From: Gemmatimonadota bacterium
GTDB taxonomy: Bacteria > Gemmatimonadota > Gemmatimonadetes > Gemmatimonadales > GWC2-71-9
Assembly: GCA_022566515.1 (NCBI GenBank)
Contig: JADFIT010000006.1
Coordinates: 1-56,079 of the forward strand
DNA: 56,079 nucleotides
Reading direction: 5' to 3'
The notes beneath the pieces are model-generated. The model was not told the DNA's origin. It saw nothing but the letters and a program-made list of their open reading frames with translations, and did no database searches. How positions within the stretch are numbered: the first letter of the stretch is position 1; every line of letters starts with the position of its first letter. This document shows, piece by piece, positions 17,183-26,737 of the stretch. The translations under genes and the position numbers were made by a program.

Positions 17183-18775
17183 TTGGCAACCTTCAATCTC
17201 CTAAGCACCAACGGGGAACACTCGGTCGACATCACCACCGGCCAGACGATTGTCTTGGGCCGGGCGGTCACGACGGATTTGCCTGTGTACGATCCCACCG
17301 TGTCGCGGCGTCATGCCGAGCTGGTCTATACGGCCCAGGGGTTGACCGTACGCGACCTCGGCTCGAGCAACGGAACGTTCGTGAACGGGATCCGGGTCTC
17401 CGAGATGGTTGTCAAGGACGGTGACATGCTGACCTTCGGCAAGGTCGCATTCAAGCTGATAGAGATCCTCGCCGATTCTCCGCCTCATGCGGAGGCGTTC
17501 GCTTCTCCCCAGAGTGCTCCGGAAGCGACGATCATACGGCAGGTTCCGGTGCCGGAGGTGGACAGCCTAGAGCAGCAGGTCGCGAGACTGAGCGGCGAGA
17601 CAGATCAGGCTTCCTCGGAGATCAAGGAGGTGACCAAGCTGAGCCTCCTGCTCGACATTTCGAAGGAGTTGGCGAAGCAACAGGATGTCGACAGGCTGCT
17701 CGAGAAAATCGTCGACATCACTTTCCAGGTGATGGACGTAGACCGGGTATCAATCCTCATGGTCGAGTCGGGTTCTGGAGAGCTGATTCCGAGAACTTCG
17801 CGCAACCGTCTGGGTGACCAATCAGGTAGCCGGCACGTTCCGCGGTCGATTGCGCAGCGCTGCGTAGACGAACGGCTGGCGATCCTCACCGACAACGCTG
17901 CGGCAGACGAGCGCTTCACGGGTCAGTCAATATTGATGCAGAGCGTGAGGAGCGCGATGTCGGCACCACTCATGGGAAGCGAGGGGAGCGTACTCGGGCT
18001 CATTTACGTAGACAACATGACCGCGACGAACTCGTTCGGAGATGAGGACCTGGAATTCCTCATGGCGTTTTCCGGCATCGCCGCGGTGGCTGTCGAGAAC
18101 AGTCAGCTTTCCGACCGATTGGCCCGCGAGGCGGTCGTTTTGTCCAACTTCCAGCGCTATTTCGCTCCCAACCTCGTCGAGCAGATCGCGAGCCAGAAGG
18201 GAATGGTTCAGCTCGGCGGCACCAAGCGACCGGTAGTGGTGTTCTTCTCGGACATCCGCGGATTCACGCCGATGTCAGAGAAAATGAGCCCGGACGACAT
18301 CGCATCGCTGCTTACCGAGTACTTCACAGAAATGGTGGGGATCGTATTCGAGCACGGTGGAACGCTCGACAAGTTCATGGGTGATGCCCTCATGGCTCTG
18401 TGGGGGGCACCGGTGGCGAGCGACGACGCCGCCGACTGCGCCATGCAGGCAGCGATCGATATGATGGCCGTTTTGCGCGAACTGAACGAGAAGTGGAGTT
18501 CCGAGGGTAAGCCGCACGTCGAGATCGGAATCGGGATCAACTTCGGCGAGGTGTTCGCAGGCAACATCGGCAGCGAACAGCGGATGGAGTACACCGTGAT
18601 TGGCGACCCCGTAAACATTGCTTCACGGTTGTGCTCGAAGGCCGGCGGCGGGCAGGTTATCATCTCCGAACCGTTCTACAACGTTCTCAAGGCGCCGCCC
18701 GAGGTCGAGGCGTTGGAGCCTCTGGAGTTGAAAGGCAAGTCCGAGACTGTTCCGGTGTATCAGGTGAAGTTGTAG
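17183..18775 (+). CDS. FHA-GAF-class III adenylate cyclase
   Basis: Cytosolic signalling protein of about 530 residues. An FHA domain (about 5-95) has the phosphothreonine-binding set GR, SRRH and SSNGTFVNG. A GAF domain (about 155-310) may bind a small ligand. The class III cyclase domain starts near 345, with metal Asp in FFSDIRGF and in DKFMGDALMALWG, the adenine-type Lys in that second motif, and the transition-state Asn and Arg in DPVNIASRL. The enzyme should make cAMP. The TTG at 17183 was chosen because AGGAG lies 8 bases upstream; an in-frame TTG at 17159 lacks a site. The 3' end overlaps the convergent maf gene by 16 bases. Confidence 0.9.
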   Translation: MATFNLLSTNGEHSVDITTGQTIVLGRAVTTDLPVYDPTVSRRHAELVYTAQGLTVRDLGSSNGTFVNGIRVSEMVVKDGDMLTFGKVAFKLIEILADSPPHAEAFASPQSAPEATIIRQVPVPEVDSLEQQVARLSGETDQASSEIKEVTKLSLLLDISKELAKQQDVDRLLEKIVDITFQVMDVDRVSILMVESGSGELIPRTSRNRLGDQSGSRHVPRSIAQRCVDERLAILTDNAAADERFTGQSILMQSVRSAMSAPLMGSEGSVLGLIYVDNMTATNSFGDEDLEFLMAFSGIAAVAVENSQLSDRLAREAVVLSNFQRYFAPNLVEQIASQKGMVQLGGTKRPVVVFFSDIRGFTPMSEKMSPDDIASLLTEYFTEMVGIVFEHGGTLDKFMGDALMALWGAPVASDDAADCAMQAAIDMMAVLRELNEKWSSEGKPHVEIGIGINFGEVFAGNIGSEQRMEYTVIGDPVNIASRLCSKAGGGQVIISEPFYNVLKAPPEVEALEPLELKGKSETVPVYQVKL

Positions 18776-19341
18776 GGAATCCCGGCGGCGCTCATCAAAT
18801 CCACTACCAATCGTAACGGCAAGCCCATCACGGAGAAGTAATCTCCCTCTATGCGATCCACCAATACGGCGCCCAGTCCTTGGATGCCGTAGGAGCCTGC
18901 CTTGTCCAACGGCTCGCCTGTTCGGACGTAAGCTCGCACCCCTTCGCGAGTCATCTGTCGGATCCAAACGGAGGTGACGTCGCATGCGCCATGCATGTCG
19001 TCTCCGCGAGCCAATGCCACGGCGCTGACTACTCGATGGCGATTGCCAGCCAGCTCCAGCAGCATATCCTCTGCGGCGGTGGGCGATTTCGGCTTCCCCA
19101 GAATCCTTCCGTCGAGAACCACCACCGTATCGGCCCCGAGCACCCAGATGTCAGGGTGTCTCTTACTGCCGGCCAGTGCCTTCTCCCGGGCCAGCCGTAC
19201 GGCATAGCGCTCCGGGTCTTCGCCGGACCGGGGCAGTTCGTCGACTTCTACGGGATCCACCACATGCGAGATGCCAAGCATCTCCAGCAGCTGACGCCTC
19301 CGGGGAGAGCGCGACGCCAACACCAAAGTCGCGGTATTCAT
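18760..19341 (-). CDS. maf: Maf-family nucleoside triphosphate pyrophosphatase
   Basis: House-cleaning enzyme that hydrolyses dTTP/UTP or modified nucleotides to monophosphates. The N-terminal [16 protein letters not shown] loop and [10 protein letters not shown] with the catalytic Asp are clear, followed by GKPKSPTAA and KAGSYGIQG. The length of 193 is typical. Its start overlaps the dtd stop by 4 bases (ATGA), so it is the last gene of a glmM-glmS-dtd-maf transcription unit. Confidence 0.93.
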   Translation of the reverse strand: MNTATLVLASRSPRRRQLLEMLGISHVVDPVEVDELPRSGEDPERYAVRLAREKALAGSKRHPDIWVLGADTVVVLDGRILGKPKSPTAAEDMLLELAGNRHRVVSAVALARGDDMHGACDVTSVWIRQMTREGVRAYVRTGEPLDKAGSYGIQGLGAVLVDRIEGDYFSVMGLPLRLVVDLMSAAGIPYNFT

Positions 19342-19775
19342 CGGTCGATCACCAACGTCACCGGTCCGTCGTTTACCAGTTCTACTCCCATCATGGCACC
19401 GAATTCGCCGGTCTCCACGGGCACGTTCCGACTCCGCAGCGCCCTCACGAACGCTTCGTACAACGGAATCGCTTCGTCCGGTCCTGCAGCGTGGACAAAC
19501 GACGGCCGGCGCCCCCGGGAGACGTCCCCGTACAGAGTGAACTGCGACACGACCAACACCCCGCCGTCCACGTCGACGACCGATCGATTCATCTTGCCTT
19601 CGTCATCTTCAAAAACGCGGAGTCCAACGAGCTTGTTGGCCATCCAATCGATACTTGTCTGACCGTCACCCGGCGCAAAACCCACCAAGGCGAGAAGACC
19701 CCGGCCGATGGAGCCGACAACCTTGCCGTCGATCGTGACGGAAGCGCGAGCGACCCTCTGGACCACGACCCTCAT
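19338..19775 (-). CDS. dtd: D-aminoacyl-tRNA deacylase
   Basis: Proofreading enzyme that removes D-amino acids and glycine mischarged on tRNA. The start [17 protein letters not shown], the catalytic-site motif [17 protein letters not shown] and the cross-subunit motif around [15 protein letters not shown] are all present. The GP dipeptide of the chiral-selecting loop appears in NDGPVT. 145 residues is the normal length. It lies 6 bases downstream of glmS and overlaps maf by 4. Confidence 0.95.
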   Translation of the reverse strand: MRVVVQRVARASVTIDGKVVGSIGRGLLALVGFAPGDGQTSIDWMANKLVGLRVFEDDEGKMNRSVVDVDGGVLVVSQFTLYGDVSRGRRPSFVHAAGPDEAIPLYEAFVRALRSRNVPVETGEFGAMMGVELVNDGPVTLVIDR

Positions 19776-19781
19776 GGAATC

Positions 19782-21608
19782 CTACTCCACCGTTACAGAC
19801 TTGGCGAGATTGCGGGGCTGGTCGACGTCGCATCCACGCCGCACCGCGACGTGATAGGCCAGCAGCTGAAGCGGTATCACGCTCAGGACCGGCGTGAGGC
19901 AGTCGATGGTTTTTGGTATGGTGACCGTTTGATCGGCGAGGCTGGTGATCTCCTCTTCACCCTCGGTGACGACGGCAAATATGCGAGCACGACGCGCCTT
20001 AACCTCTTGCACATTCGACACGATCTTCTGATACACCGCGTCACTTGGCGCGACACAGATCACCGGCATCATTTCATCGATGAGTGCGATGGGCCCGTGC
20101 TTCATCTCGGCGGCGGGGTAACCCTCTGCATGAATGTAAGAGATCTCCTTGAGCTTCAACGCCCCTTCCAGCGCAACAGGAAAGTTGTACCCACGCCCGA
20201 GGAACAACGCGTTCTGCGCCAGCGCGTACGTGTCCGCGAGCTTTTCAATTTCCTTGCTGTGCCCCAACACTTGCCGAACTTGCTGCGGCAAGCGACGCAG
20301 CGCCTTGACCATCTTGCGGCCCTGCAACAACGACATCGTGCGTAGTCTGCCGAGCCGCAGCGTAAGCAGTGCTAGTGCGACGACCTGGCACGTGAACGCC
20401 TTCGTGCTCGCCACGCCGATCTCGGGACCCGCATGGATGTAAGTTCCCCCGTCCACCTCACGGGCGATCGTACTGCCCACCGAGTTCACGATCCCCAGCG
20501 TTCTGGCTCCGCGCTTCTTGGCTTCCCGCAGGGCGGCCAGCGTATCCGCCGTCTCGCCACTCTGTGAGAGGCCTATCACCAACGTACGGCTGTCTACTAG
20601 CGGCTCCCTGTAGCGGAATTCGGAGGCGTATTCAACCTCCGCCGGGATTCGAGCAAGCTCTTCGAGCATGTATTCACCGATCAGCGCGGCATGCCACGAT
20701 GTACCACACGCGGTGAGCACCACACGGTCGATCTCGAGAAGCTGTTCGTCCGTCATGTCGATGCCACCGAGCCTGGCGGTCCCCTCCTCCTCGAGGAGCC
20801 GACCACGCATCGTGTTCGTAATGGCTTCTGGCTGCTCGAGGATCTCTTTGATCATGAAGTGGGCATGGCCGCCACGTTCTATCGTTTCGAGGTCCCAGTC
20901 CACCACTGACACGGTTTTCTCCACGCGCGTCTTATCGAGGTCGACAATGTGGTAGTTGTCCGGCGTGAGGACTGCGACTTCCCCATCGTCCAAATAAACG
21001 ACCGACCGCGTGTGCTCCACGACAGCGGCGGCATCGGACGCTATGAAGTTTTCACCGTCGCCCAAGGCCAACAACAGCGGCGAACCCAACCTCGCCGCAA
21101 CAAGTGTGTTTGGCTCGTGCGTGGAAATCACCCCCAAACCGTACGTGCCTTCCACCCTTCGCAGGGCCTCGGCGACCGCCGCCTCGAGCGAGTCGGTGTA
21201 CAGCTCGCTAATGAGATGCGCCAACACCTCGGTATCGGTTTCGGACCGAAACCGACAACCGCGCTCCGAGAGCCAGGCCCGCAGCGCCGCAGCATTCTCG
21301 ATGATGCCGTTGTGAACAACCGCGATCGTCCCATCGGTATCGGTGTGCGGATGCGCGTTCACGTCGTTGGGCGCGCCGTGCGTAGCCCAACGGGTGTGCC
21401 CCAGCGCCAGTGTGCCGGTGTGGCCGTCGGTGGGCAGCCGGCTCGCCAGCACCGCCAGCTTGCCCGCCGCCTTGTCGATCTCGAGCCGGCCGTCTAGGAC
21501 AACGGCTAACCCGGCCGAGTCATACCCGCGGTACTCGAGCCTCTTGAGCCCGTCCATGATGAGCGGTGCCGCTGCTCGATGACCGGTGTACCCAACGATT
21601 CCGCACAT
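19782..21608 (-). CDS. glmS: Glutamine:fructose-6-phosphate aminotransferase (isomerising)
   Basis: First committed enzyme of UDP-GlcNAc synthesis, making glucosamine-6-phosphate. The N-terminal nucleophile is Cys2 (MCGIVGYTG), followed by the Ntn-glutaminase signature YRGYDSAG and HTRWATHG. Two SIS sugar-isomerase domains (about 285-420 and 455-590) carry GTSWHA and the SQSGETADT and STKAFT loops. The C-terminal NLAKSVTVE matches the conserved tail that closes the active site. Full length at 608. It is 54 bases downstream of the phosphoglucosamine mutase gene, so two successive pathway steps are adjacent. I saw no glmS ribozyme in the gap. Confidence 0.97.
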   Translation of the reverse strand: MCGIVGYTGHRAAAPLIMDGLKRLEYRGYDSAGLAVVLDGRLEIDKAAGKLAVLASRLPTDGHTGTLALGHTRWATHGAPNDVNAHPHTDTDGTIAVVHNGIIENAAALRAWLSERGCRFRSETDTEVLAHLISELYTDSLEAAVAEALRRVEGTYGLGVISTHEPNTLVAARLGSPLLLALGDGENFIASDAAAVVEHTRSVVYLDDGEVAVLTPDNYHIVDLDKTRVEKTVSVVDWDLETIERGGHAHFMIKEILEQPEAITNTMRGRLLEEEGTARLGGIDMTDEQLLEIDRVVLTACGTSWHAALIGEYMLEELARIPAEVEYASEFRYREPLVDSRTLVIGLSQSGETADTLAALREAKKRGARTLGIVNSVGSTIAREVDGGTYIHAGPEIGVASTKAFTCQVVALALLTLRLGRLRTMSLLQGRKMVKALRRLPQQVRQVLGHSKEIEKLADTYALAQNALFLGRGYNFPVALEGALKLKEISYIHAEGYPAAEMKHGPIALIDEMMPVICVAPSDAVYQKIVSNVQEVKARRARIFAVVTEGEEEITSLADQTVTIPKTIDCLTPVLSVIPLQLLAYHVAVRRGCDVDQPRNLAKSVTVE

Positions 21609-21662
21609 AGGTTTCTCTAATCCGATTGCATCACAAGCGAAAGGCCAACAGTTACGAAGCCT

Positions 21663-23021
21663 TCACGACCTCTCGAAAATGTTTCGGGCCTCGGCTACCA
21701 ACTCCTCAGCACGCCCGGGGGATGGCGCCTCCCCGATCAGCCGAACAATCGGTTCGGTGCCCGAAGGCCGAACGTGGAGCCAGCTGTCGCCCCACGCGAG
21801 CCTGATACCGTCCGTGCGGTCCACCGAGGCATCCCCGAACCTGTCCTCTAGTGCTGTGTACGTCGCCTGCAAGTCTCCGCCCCGAGGGGCCTTGGCCTTC
21901 ACGATCGTATAACGCGGCGCCGCGTCCACCACTTGCGACACTGTACGCTCCGTCACCGCCAGCAGCTGTAGCACGAGCGCCGCAGCCACCGGGGCATCTC
22001 GGCCAAAGTGAAGCTCGGGCAGGATGACGCCCCCGTTGCCTTCCCCACCCACTACCGCTCCCCGGTCGAGCATCGCCCGGGCCACATGCGCCTCCCCAAC
22101 AGGCGCCCGGAAAACGTCGCTGCCGAATTCCCGGGCTGCGTCGTCTACAATAAGCGATGTCGAGAGGTTCACAACCACGGGCCCCGGTGCCTGCGCCAGC
22201 ACCACCCGCACCGCGAACGCCAAGGTGTAGTCCTCACCGATCGGACGGCCATTTTCGTCTGTGAGCGCCATCCGGTCACAATCCGGGTCGATCGCCATAC
22301 CCAGATCGGCCCCGCTGTCCCGCACCAATGCGCTCAGACCACTCAGGTTCTCTGGCACCGGCTCGGGCGGACGAGTGAAACGACCGTCGGTCTCCAGCTC
22401 CATTCCAACGACCCGGCAACCCAGGGCTTCCAGCAAACCCGGCATGATCGTTCCGCCGACTCCCCTGACGCAATCGAGCGCCACAACGAATCGCCGCTTG
22501 CGGATGCGCTCCAAATCGAGGGTCGAGAGCCCGAGCACACCGTCCAAATGCCGCGCAATGGCCTCCCCATCCGTCTCGCTCTCTGCCCCGTCGCCACGGT
22601 CCACGCGCTCCGGCAAGGCACCTTCCGCCAGCAAGCGCAGTTTTCCGCCCGTCTCGCTGTTCAGAAAAATGCCGTCGGCGCCCACGAACTTCAGCGCGTT
22701 CCATTCGATCGGATTGTGGCTTGCAGTTACTACGACCCCCCCCCCGGCCCCGTGGTGCTCCACGGCTAACTGGGCGGTGGGCGTGGGAATCATGCCGCAA
22801 TCTATGACGGCACACCCCACAGACTCCAAGCCCGCTGCCGCCGCCGCCGCAAACATCGGGCCCGACGTGCGCGAGTCCCGGGCAAGCACAACCTTCCTCC
22901 CCCCTGACTGCAACACCAAGATTCCCATTGCCGACGCAAAGCGACTCACGAGTTCGGGCGTGAGATCCTTGCCGACGATGCCTCGGACTCCGGAAACACT
23001 TACGATGAGAGTGTCGGTCAT
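21663..23021 (-). CDS. glmM: Phosphoglucosamine mutase (phosphohexomutase family)
   Basis: Converts glucosamine-6-phosphate to the 1-phosphate in peptidoglycan and lipopolysaccharide precursor synthesis. The start VSGVRGIVG, phosphoserine loop TASHNPIEWN, metal loop DPDCDR, sugar loop GEGNGG and phosphate loop RPSGTEP are present in the usual order. 452 residues is normal. The neighbouring glmS supports the glucosamine assignment over phosphomannomutase. It is transcribed divergently from the PLP enzyme gene; a G-rich repeat lies just upstream. Confidence 0.9.
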   Translation of the reverse strand: MTDTLIVSVSGVRGIVGKDLTPELVSRFASAMGILVLQSGGRKVVLARDSRTSGPMFAAAAAAGLESVGCAVIDCGMIPTPTAQLAVEHHGAGGGVVVTASHNPIEWNALKFVGADGIFLNSETGGKLRLLAEGALPERVDRGDGAESETDGEAIARHLDGVLGLSTLDLERIRKRRFVVALDCVRGVGGTIMPGLLEALGCRVVGMELETDGRFTRPPEPVPENLSGLSALVRDSGADLGMAIDPDCDRMALTDENGRPIGEDYTLAFAVRVVLAQAPGPVVVNLSTSLIVDDAAREFGSDVFRAPVGEAHVARAMLDRGAVVGGEGNGGVILPELHFGRDAPVAAALVLQLLAVTERTVSQVVDAAPRYTIVKAKAPRGGDLQATYTALEDRFGDASVDRTDGIRLAWGDSWLHVRPSGTEPIVRLIGEAPSPGRAEELVAEARNIFERS

Positions 23022-23033
23022 TCGGCGTAAGGT

Positions 23034-23120
23034 AAGGGGGGGAGGTGGGAGGGGAGAGGGGAGAGGGGAGAGGGGAGAGGGGAGAGGTTCCCCGCCTTTC
23101 CGCCTTTCCGCCTTTCCGCC
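23034..23120. repeat. G-rich heptamer array plus CCGCCTTT triplicate
   Basis: Five tandem GGGGAGA units lie from about 23051 to 23085, preceded by an imperfect G-rich lead. They are followed directly by three tandem CCGCCTTT octamers (about 23091-23116). The block lies in the divergent gap between glmM and the PLP-enzyme gene. The same heptamer occurs at 29721 and 51954. The plus strand has a strong G-quadruplex potential. Confidence 0.85.
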
Positions 23121-23184
23121 CGGAGAAGTGTGGGTGGAGAGGCATTGGGGTAGTTAGTTTGAGTTGAGCCTTCACACGACAGCC

Positions 23185-24357
23185 ATGACCCACATTTCCG
23201 CCGACGATCTCCGATTCGACATTGCGACGCGCGCCGTCCACGCGGGCCAGGAGCCCGATCCCTCCACTGGCGCCATCATGACGCCGATCTTCCAGACCTC
23301 GACCTACGTCCAACAGAAGCTCGGTGAGCACAAGGGCTTCGAATACGCCCGTACCCGCAATCCCACTCGCGACGCGCTGGAGAGAAATTTGGCATCCCTC
23401 GAAGGGGCACAGCACGGGTTTGCGTTTTCGTCGGGAATGGCGGCGACCGAGGCGGTGCTAAAGCTGTTGTCCTCGGGAGATCACGTCGTCTCGGGCGAGA
23501 ACCTCTATGGCGGATCGCACCGCCTCATGGTTCAGGTACTCGAGCGCTTTGGCATGAGTTTCACGTTCGTCGACGAGCGCGACCCCAAGAATTTCGAGCG
23601 CGCGATCACGTCGGCCACCAAAATGATCTACGTCGAAACCCCCACGAACCCCATGATGCGACTGGTAGATCTCAGGGCCGTAGCGGAACTCGCCGCCGCC
23701 CGGGATCTGCTCGTCGTCGTAGACAACACGTTCGCAACACCGATCTTTCAGCGTCCTCTGGAGCACGGCGCCGACATCGTCGTTCACTCCACGACCAAGT
23801 TTCTCAACGGCCACAGCGACATGGTCGGCGGCGCCGTGCTCACATCGCTCGATGACGTGGCCGAACGGCTGGCGTTCCTACAGAACGCGGCTGGCGCCGT
23901 CCCCGGGCCGTTCGACTGCTGGCTCACCCTGCGCGGCACCAAGACGCTGGCGCTTCGCATGAAGAGGCACGACGAAAGCGGGCGGCGCCTGGCACAGTGG
24001 CTCGTGGAAAATCCTCGAGTGAGGCGCGTGTATTACCCCGGCCTGCCCGATCACCCTCAACACGAGTTGGCGTGCAAGCAGATGCAGGGGTTCGGCGGGA
24101 TGATATCCTTCGACATGGGATCTTTCGATGCGGCCCGAGCCGTGGCTGAGGGCACCAGGCTCTTCGCCTTGGCGGAGTCGCTGGGAGGGGTCGAGAGCCT
24201 CATAGGACATCCCGCGACGATGACCCACGCGTCCATGCCAGCCAGCTTGCGCGAGTCCATGGGATTGAGCCAAGGCTTGGTGCGGATCTCGGTGGGCATC
24301 GAGAACGCAGACGACCTTCTGGCTGACCTGGAACAGGCCATGGAGGGTGCAGGGTAG
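23185..24357 (+). CDS. Trans-sulfuration / O-acylhomoserine sulfhydrylase-type PLP enzyme
   Basis: Fold-type I PLP enzyme of the cystathionine gamma-synthase / gamma-lyase / O-succinylhomoserine sulfhydrylase family, active in methionine or cysteine metabolism. Visible features are YARTRNPTRDALERNLA, FSSGMAAT, the ring-stacking Tyr in NLYGG, the Asp and aromatic region VVDNTFATP, the PLP lysine in HSTTKFLNGHSD, and SLGGVESL...HPATMTHA near the end. Sequence alone does not separate synthase from lyase. The ATG at 23185 matches the family start; a TTG at 23164 would add 7 residues. No other sulfur genes are adjacent. Confidence 0.9.
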   Translation: MTHISADDLRFDIATRAVHAGQEPDPSTGAIMTPIFQTSTYVQQKLGEHKGFEYARTRNPTRDALERNLASLEGAQHGFAFSSGMAATEAVLKLLSSGDHVVSGENLYGGSHRLMVQVLERFGMSFTFVDERDPKNFERAITSATKMIYVETPTNPMMRLVDLRAVAELAAARDLLVVVDNTFATPIFQRPLEHGADIVVHSTTKFLNGHSDMVGGAVLTSLDDVAERLAFLQNAAGAVPGPFDCWLTLRGTKTLALRMKRHDESGRRLAQWLVENPRVRRVYYPGLPDHPQHELACKQMQGFGGMISFDMGSFDAARAVAEGTRLFALAESLGGVESLIGHPATMTHASMPASLRESMGLSQGLVRISVGIENADDLLADLEQAMEGAG

Positions 24358-24458
24358 AAGGGCGTCACAATCTGAAACCGCGACGTAGACAGCGCGTACG
24401 ATGAAGCACAGCGCTATTTTCAGTTACCGCCGCGCACTCTCGACTTGGAGGCACACAC

Positions 24459-25463
24459 ATGACCGGCGTTCCGACCGACCGACCACGCAAGATCTTGACA
24501 GGCATCGCCCCCGTGAGCTGGGAGCACCCGGCGGACCGAGCGGCGCTTCAGGGCCTCCGGGCCGTCCCTGGGTTCGACACGGCCGTCAAGAAGATTCTCG
24601 CTTTCATCGGTGGCGAACAGGGAGTCCGCTTGATCTTCCAGGCAAACGCCGTGAAGGTGGGCCCCAAGCAGTTCCCCAGGCTTCACAGCATGCTGGCCGA
24701 TGTGAAAACCACGCTCGATTGGGAAAAAGACGTGGAACTCTACGTCTCCCAGACACCCATCGCGAACGCGATGGCGGTGGGCTTCGACGAGCCCTTCATC
24801 GTCATCCATTCGGGCACCATGAGCCTACTCAACGACGATGAGCAGCGTGTCGTTCTCGGACATGAACTCGGGCATGTGATGAGCGGTCACGCTCTCTACC
24901 ACACGATCCTATACCTCATTGTGCTGTTCGGTTTCGCCAACCTGCCATTCCTGGCTGGGCTCGCACTGCTTCCGATCCGCCTCGCCCTCATGGAGTGGTA
25001 CCGCAAGAGTGAGCTGTCTTCGGACCGCGCCGGTTTGCTGGCGTGTCAGAGTCGCGAAGACTCTCTCCGCCTCAACATGAAGTTCGCGGGTGGCGGAGAC
25101 ACGAGTGCGATGGATCTGGATGTCTACATGGAGCAGGCCAAGGAGTACGCCGAGGGTGGCGGCCCCTTGGATACGATCTACAAGATATTGAACACTCTCG
25201 ACCTCGATCACCCCTTCAGCTCGATCAGGGCCGCCGAGCTTCAGAAGTGGATCGACGAAGGAGAATACGACAAGATCGTCGTGGATGGCCAGTACACCCA
25301 CCGCGGCGCCGAGGCAGAGGATCGTCCCTTGACCGGGGACATCAGTGAGGCCGCGGGTTATTATGGACGTGAGGCCAAGGAAACGGTGGGGCAGGTGTTA
25401 GAAGCTGCCAAGAAGGCCGGACAGGCGTTCACCCAGGCGTTCAAAGACGCAACGAACAAGTGA
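24459..25463 (+). CDS. M48-family zinc metallopeptidase
   Basis: Predicted HtpX/YggG-like zinc peptidase of 334 residues. The HExxH motif is HELGH, and the third ligand Glu probably lies in KSELSSDRAGLLA. A hydrophobic segment (ILYLIVLFGFANLPFLAGLALLPI, about 148-172) directly after the active-site helix should insert in or lie on the membrane. The C-terminal tail is charged and helical. GGAGG is well placed before the ATG. The stop overlaps the purD start by 4 bases, so the two genes are coupled although their functions are unrelated. Confidence 0.88.
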   Translation: MTGVPTDRPRKILTGIAPVSWEHPADRAALQGLRAVPGFDTAVKKILAFIGGEQGVRLIFQANAVKVGPKQFPRLHSMLADVKTTLDWEKDVELYVSQTPIANAMAVGFDEPFIVIHSGTMSLLNDDEQRVVLGHELGHVMSGHALYHTILYLIVLFGFANLPFLAGLALLPIRLALMEWYRKSELSSDRAGLLACQSREDSLRLNMKFAGGGDTSAMDLDVYMEQAKEYAEGGGPLDTIYKILNTLDLDHPFSSIRAAELQKWIDEGEYDKIVVDGQYTHRGAEAEDRPLTGDISEAAGYYGREAKETVGQVLEAAKKAGQAFTQAFKDATNK

Positions 25464-26737
25464 GAATACTCGTCGTCGGCGGTGGCGGCCGGGAGCATGC
25501 CCTCTGTTGGGCCCTCTTCCCGACCGCCACCGTCTTTTGTGCCCCGGGGAACCCCGGTACCCGTAATTGTGCCACCAACCTTTCGGTGAAACCGAGCGAT
25601 CACTCCGGGATCCTGGAGGCCGTCCGGCGGGAGAACATCGATTTTACAGTGATCGGCCCGGAGGCTCCGTTGGCCGCCGGCCTGGTGGATGACCTCAACG
25701 CCGCTGGACACCACGCTTTTGGCCCCACCCAAGCCGCGGCGCAGATCGAAGCATCAAAGGCCTTTGCCAAGGACGTCATGGCCAAAGCCGGCGTACCCAC
25801 CGCCACCACCCACATCTTCACGGACGAGCAAGAGGCCCTCGACTACGTCGCCACGCACGACGAACCGCTGGTAGTGAAGGCGTCCGGATTGGCCGCCGGC
25901 AAGGGGGCGGTCGTGTGCTCGTCCCGTGAAGAGGCGTGCCTGGCACTGTCTGCGATATTCGCCGGACGTTTTGGGGATGCGGGTAGGGAAGTGCTGGTGG
26001 AGCAGTTCCTGGAGGGCGAAGAGCTCTCCGTGTTTGCGCTGACCGACGGTGAGAACACCTTCACGCTTCCGGCTTCACAGGATCATAAACGACTGAAAGA
26101 AAAGGACTTAGGCCCTAACACCGGCGGCATGGGAGCTTATGCGCCGGTGAGCATCGCCACCGAGATCCTGCTCGAGCGAATCGACAAGGAGGTCATCAAA
26201 CCCACCCTGCGAGAGCTCGCGGATCGGGGAACGCCTTATCGCGGCGTGCTCTACGCCGGTCTCATGGTATCGAAAGAAGGAGACCCTTCGGTCGTGGAAT
26301 TCAATTGCCGGTTCGGTGATCCGGAGGCTCAGGTGGTGCTTCCTATCGCGAGTCAGGGGCTGGCCGACCAGCTCTGGAGCATAGCTTCCGGTGAGCGCTG
26401 GGCACCCCCACAGCCAATTGCAGCACAACCGCGCCGGGTGGCCGTTACGACGGTCATGGCTGCCCCCGGATATCCCGAAGCGCCCCAGAAGGGAGCCCCA
26501 ATCACTCTCCCGTCAGAGTTACCATCAGACACGGTGCTCTTCCAAGCTGGGACCGATGACGCGGACGGTACGCTGCGTGTCTCCGGAGGACGCGTATTGT
26601 GTGCCACGGGAATCGGCCCCGACGTCCCCACCGCCCTAGCGGCGAGCCACCGGCTCGTGGACGCGGTCGAGTTCGAGGGGAAGGTGTTCCGGCGTGATAT
26701 CGGATGGCGGGAGATAGCTCGTGCCGGAGCTTCCTGA
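25460..26737 (+). CDS. purD: Phosphoribosylamine-glycine ligase
   Basis: ATP-grasp enzyme of purine synthesis that joins glycine to phosphoribosylamine. N-terminal VVGGGGREHALCWAL, PEAPLAAG, the ATP-grasp block VKASGLAAGKGAVV, the motif QDHKRLKEKDLGPNTGGMGAY and the metal-binding EFNCRFGDPE are all present. 425 residues is typical. Start is GTG in a GTGA overlap with the upstream peptidase stop. Its end overlaps the next gene by 17 bases. Confidence 0.97.
   Translation: MRILVVGGGGREHALCWALFPTATVFCAPGNPGTRNCATNLSVKPSDHSGILEAVRRENIDFTVIGPEAPLAAGLVDDLNAAGHHAFGPTQAAAQIEASKAFAKDVMAKAGVPTATTHIFTDEQEALDYVATHDEPLVVKASGLAAGKGAVVCSSREEACLALSAIFAGRFGDAGREVLVEQFLEGEELSVFALTDGENTFTLPASQDHKRLKEKDLGPNTGGMGAYAPVSIATEILLERIDKEVIKPTLRELADRGTPYRGVLYAGLMVSKEGDPSVVEFNCRFGDPEAQVVLPIASQGLADQLWSIASGERWAPPQPIAAQPRRVAVTTVMAAPGYPEAPQKGAPITLPSELPSDTVLFQAGTDDADGTLRVSGGRVLCATGIGPDVPTALAASHRLVDAVEFEGKVFRRDIGWREIARAGAS

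Noticed and set aside
19176-20345. 389-residue plus-strand frame across dtd and glmS
   Set aside because: Spans two conserved minus-strand genes and has no domain of its own.
21609-21662. Possible glmS ribozyme in the glmM-glmS gap
   Set aside because: The gap is only 54 bases and shows no conserved ribozyme core; too short for the fold.
22276-23415. 379-residue minus-strand frame over glmM and the G-rich repeat
   Set aside because: Out of frame with glmM, crosses a repeat and the start of a real plus-strand gene.
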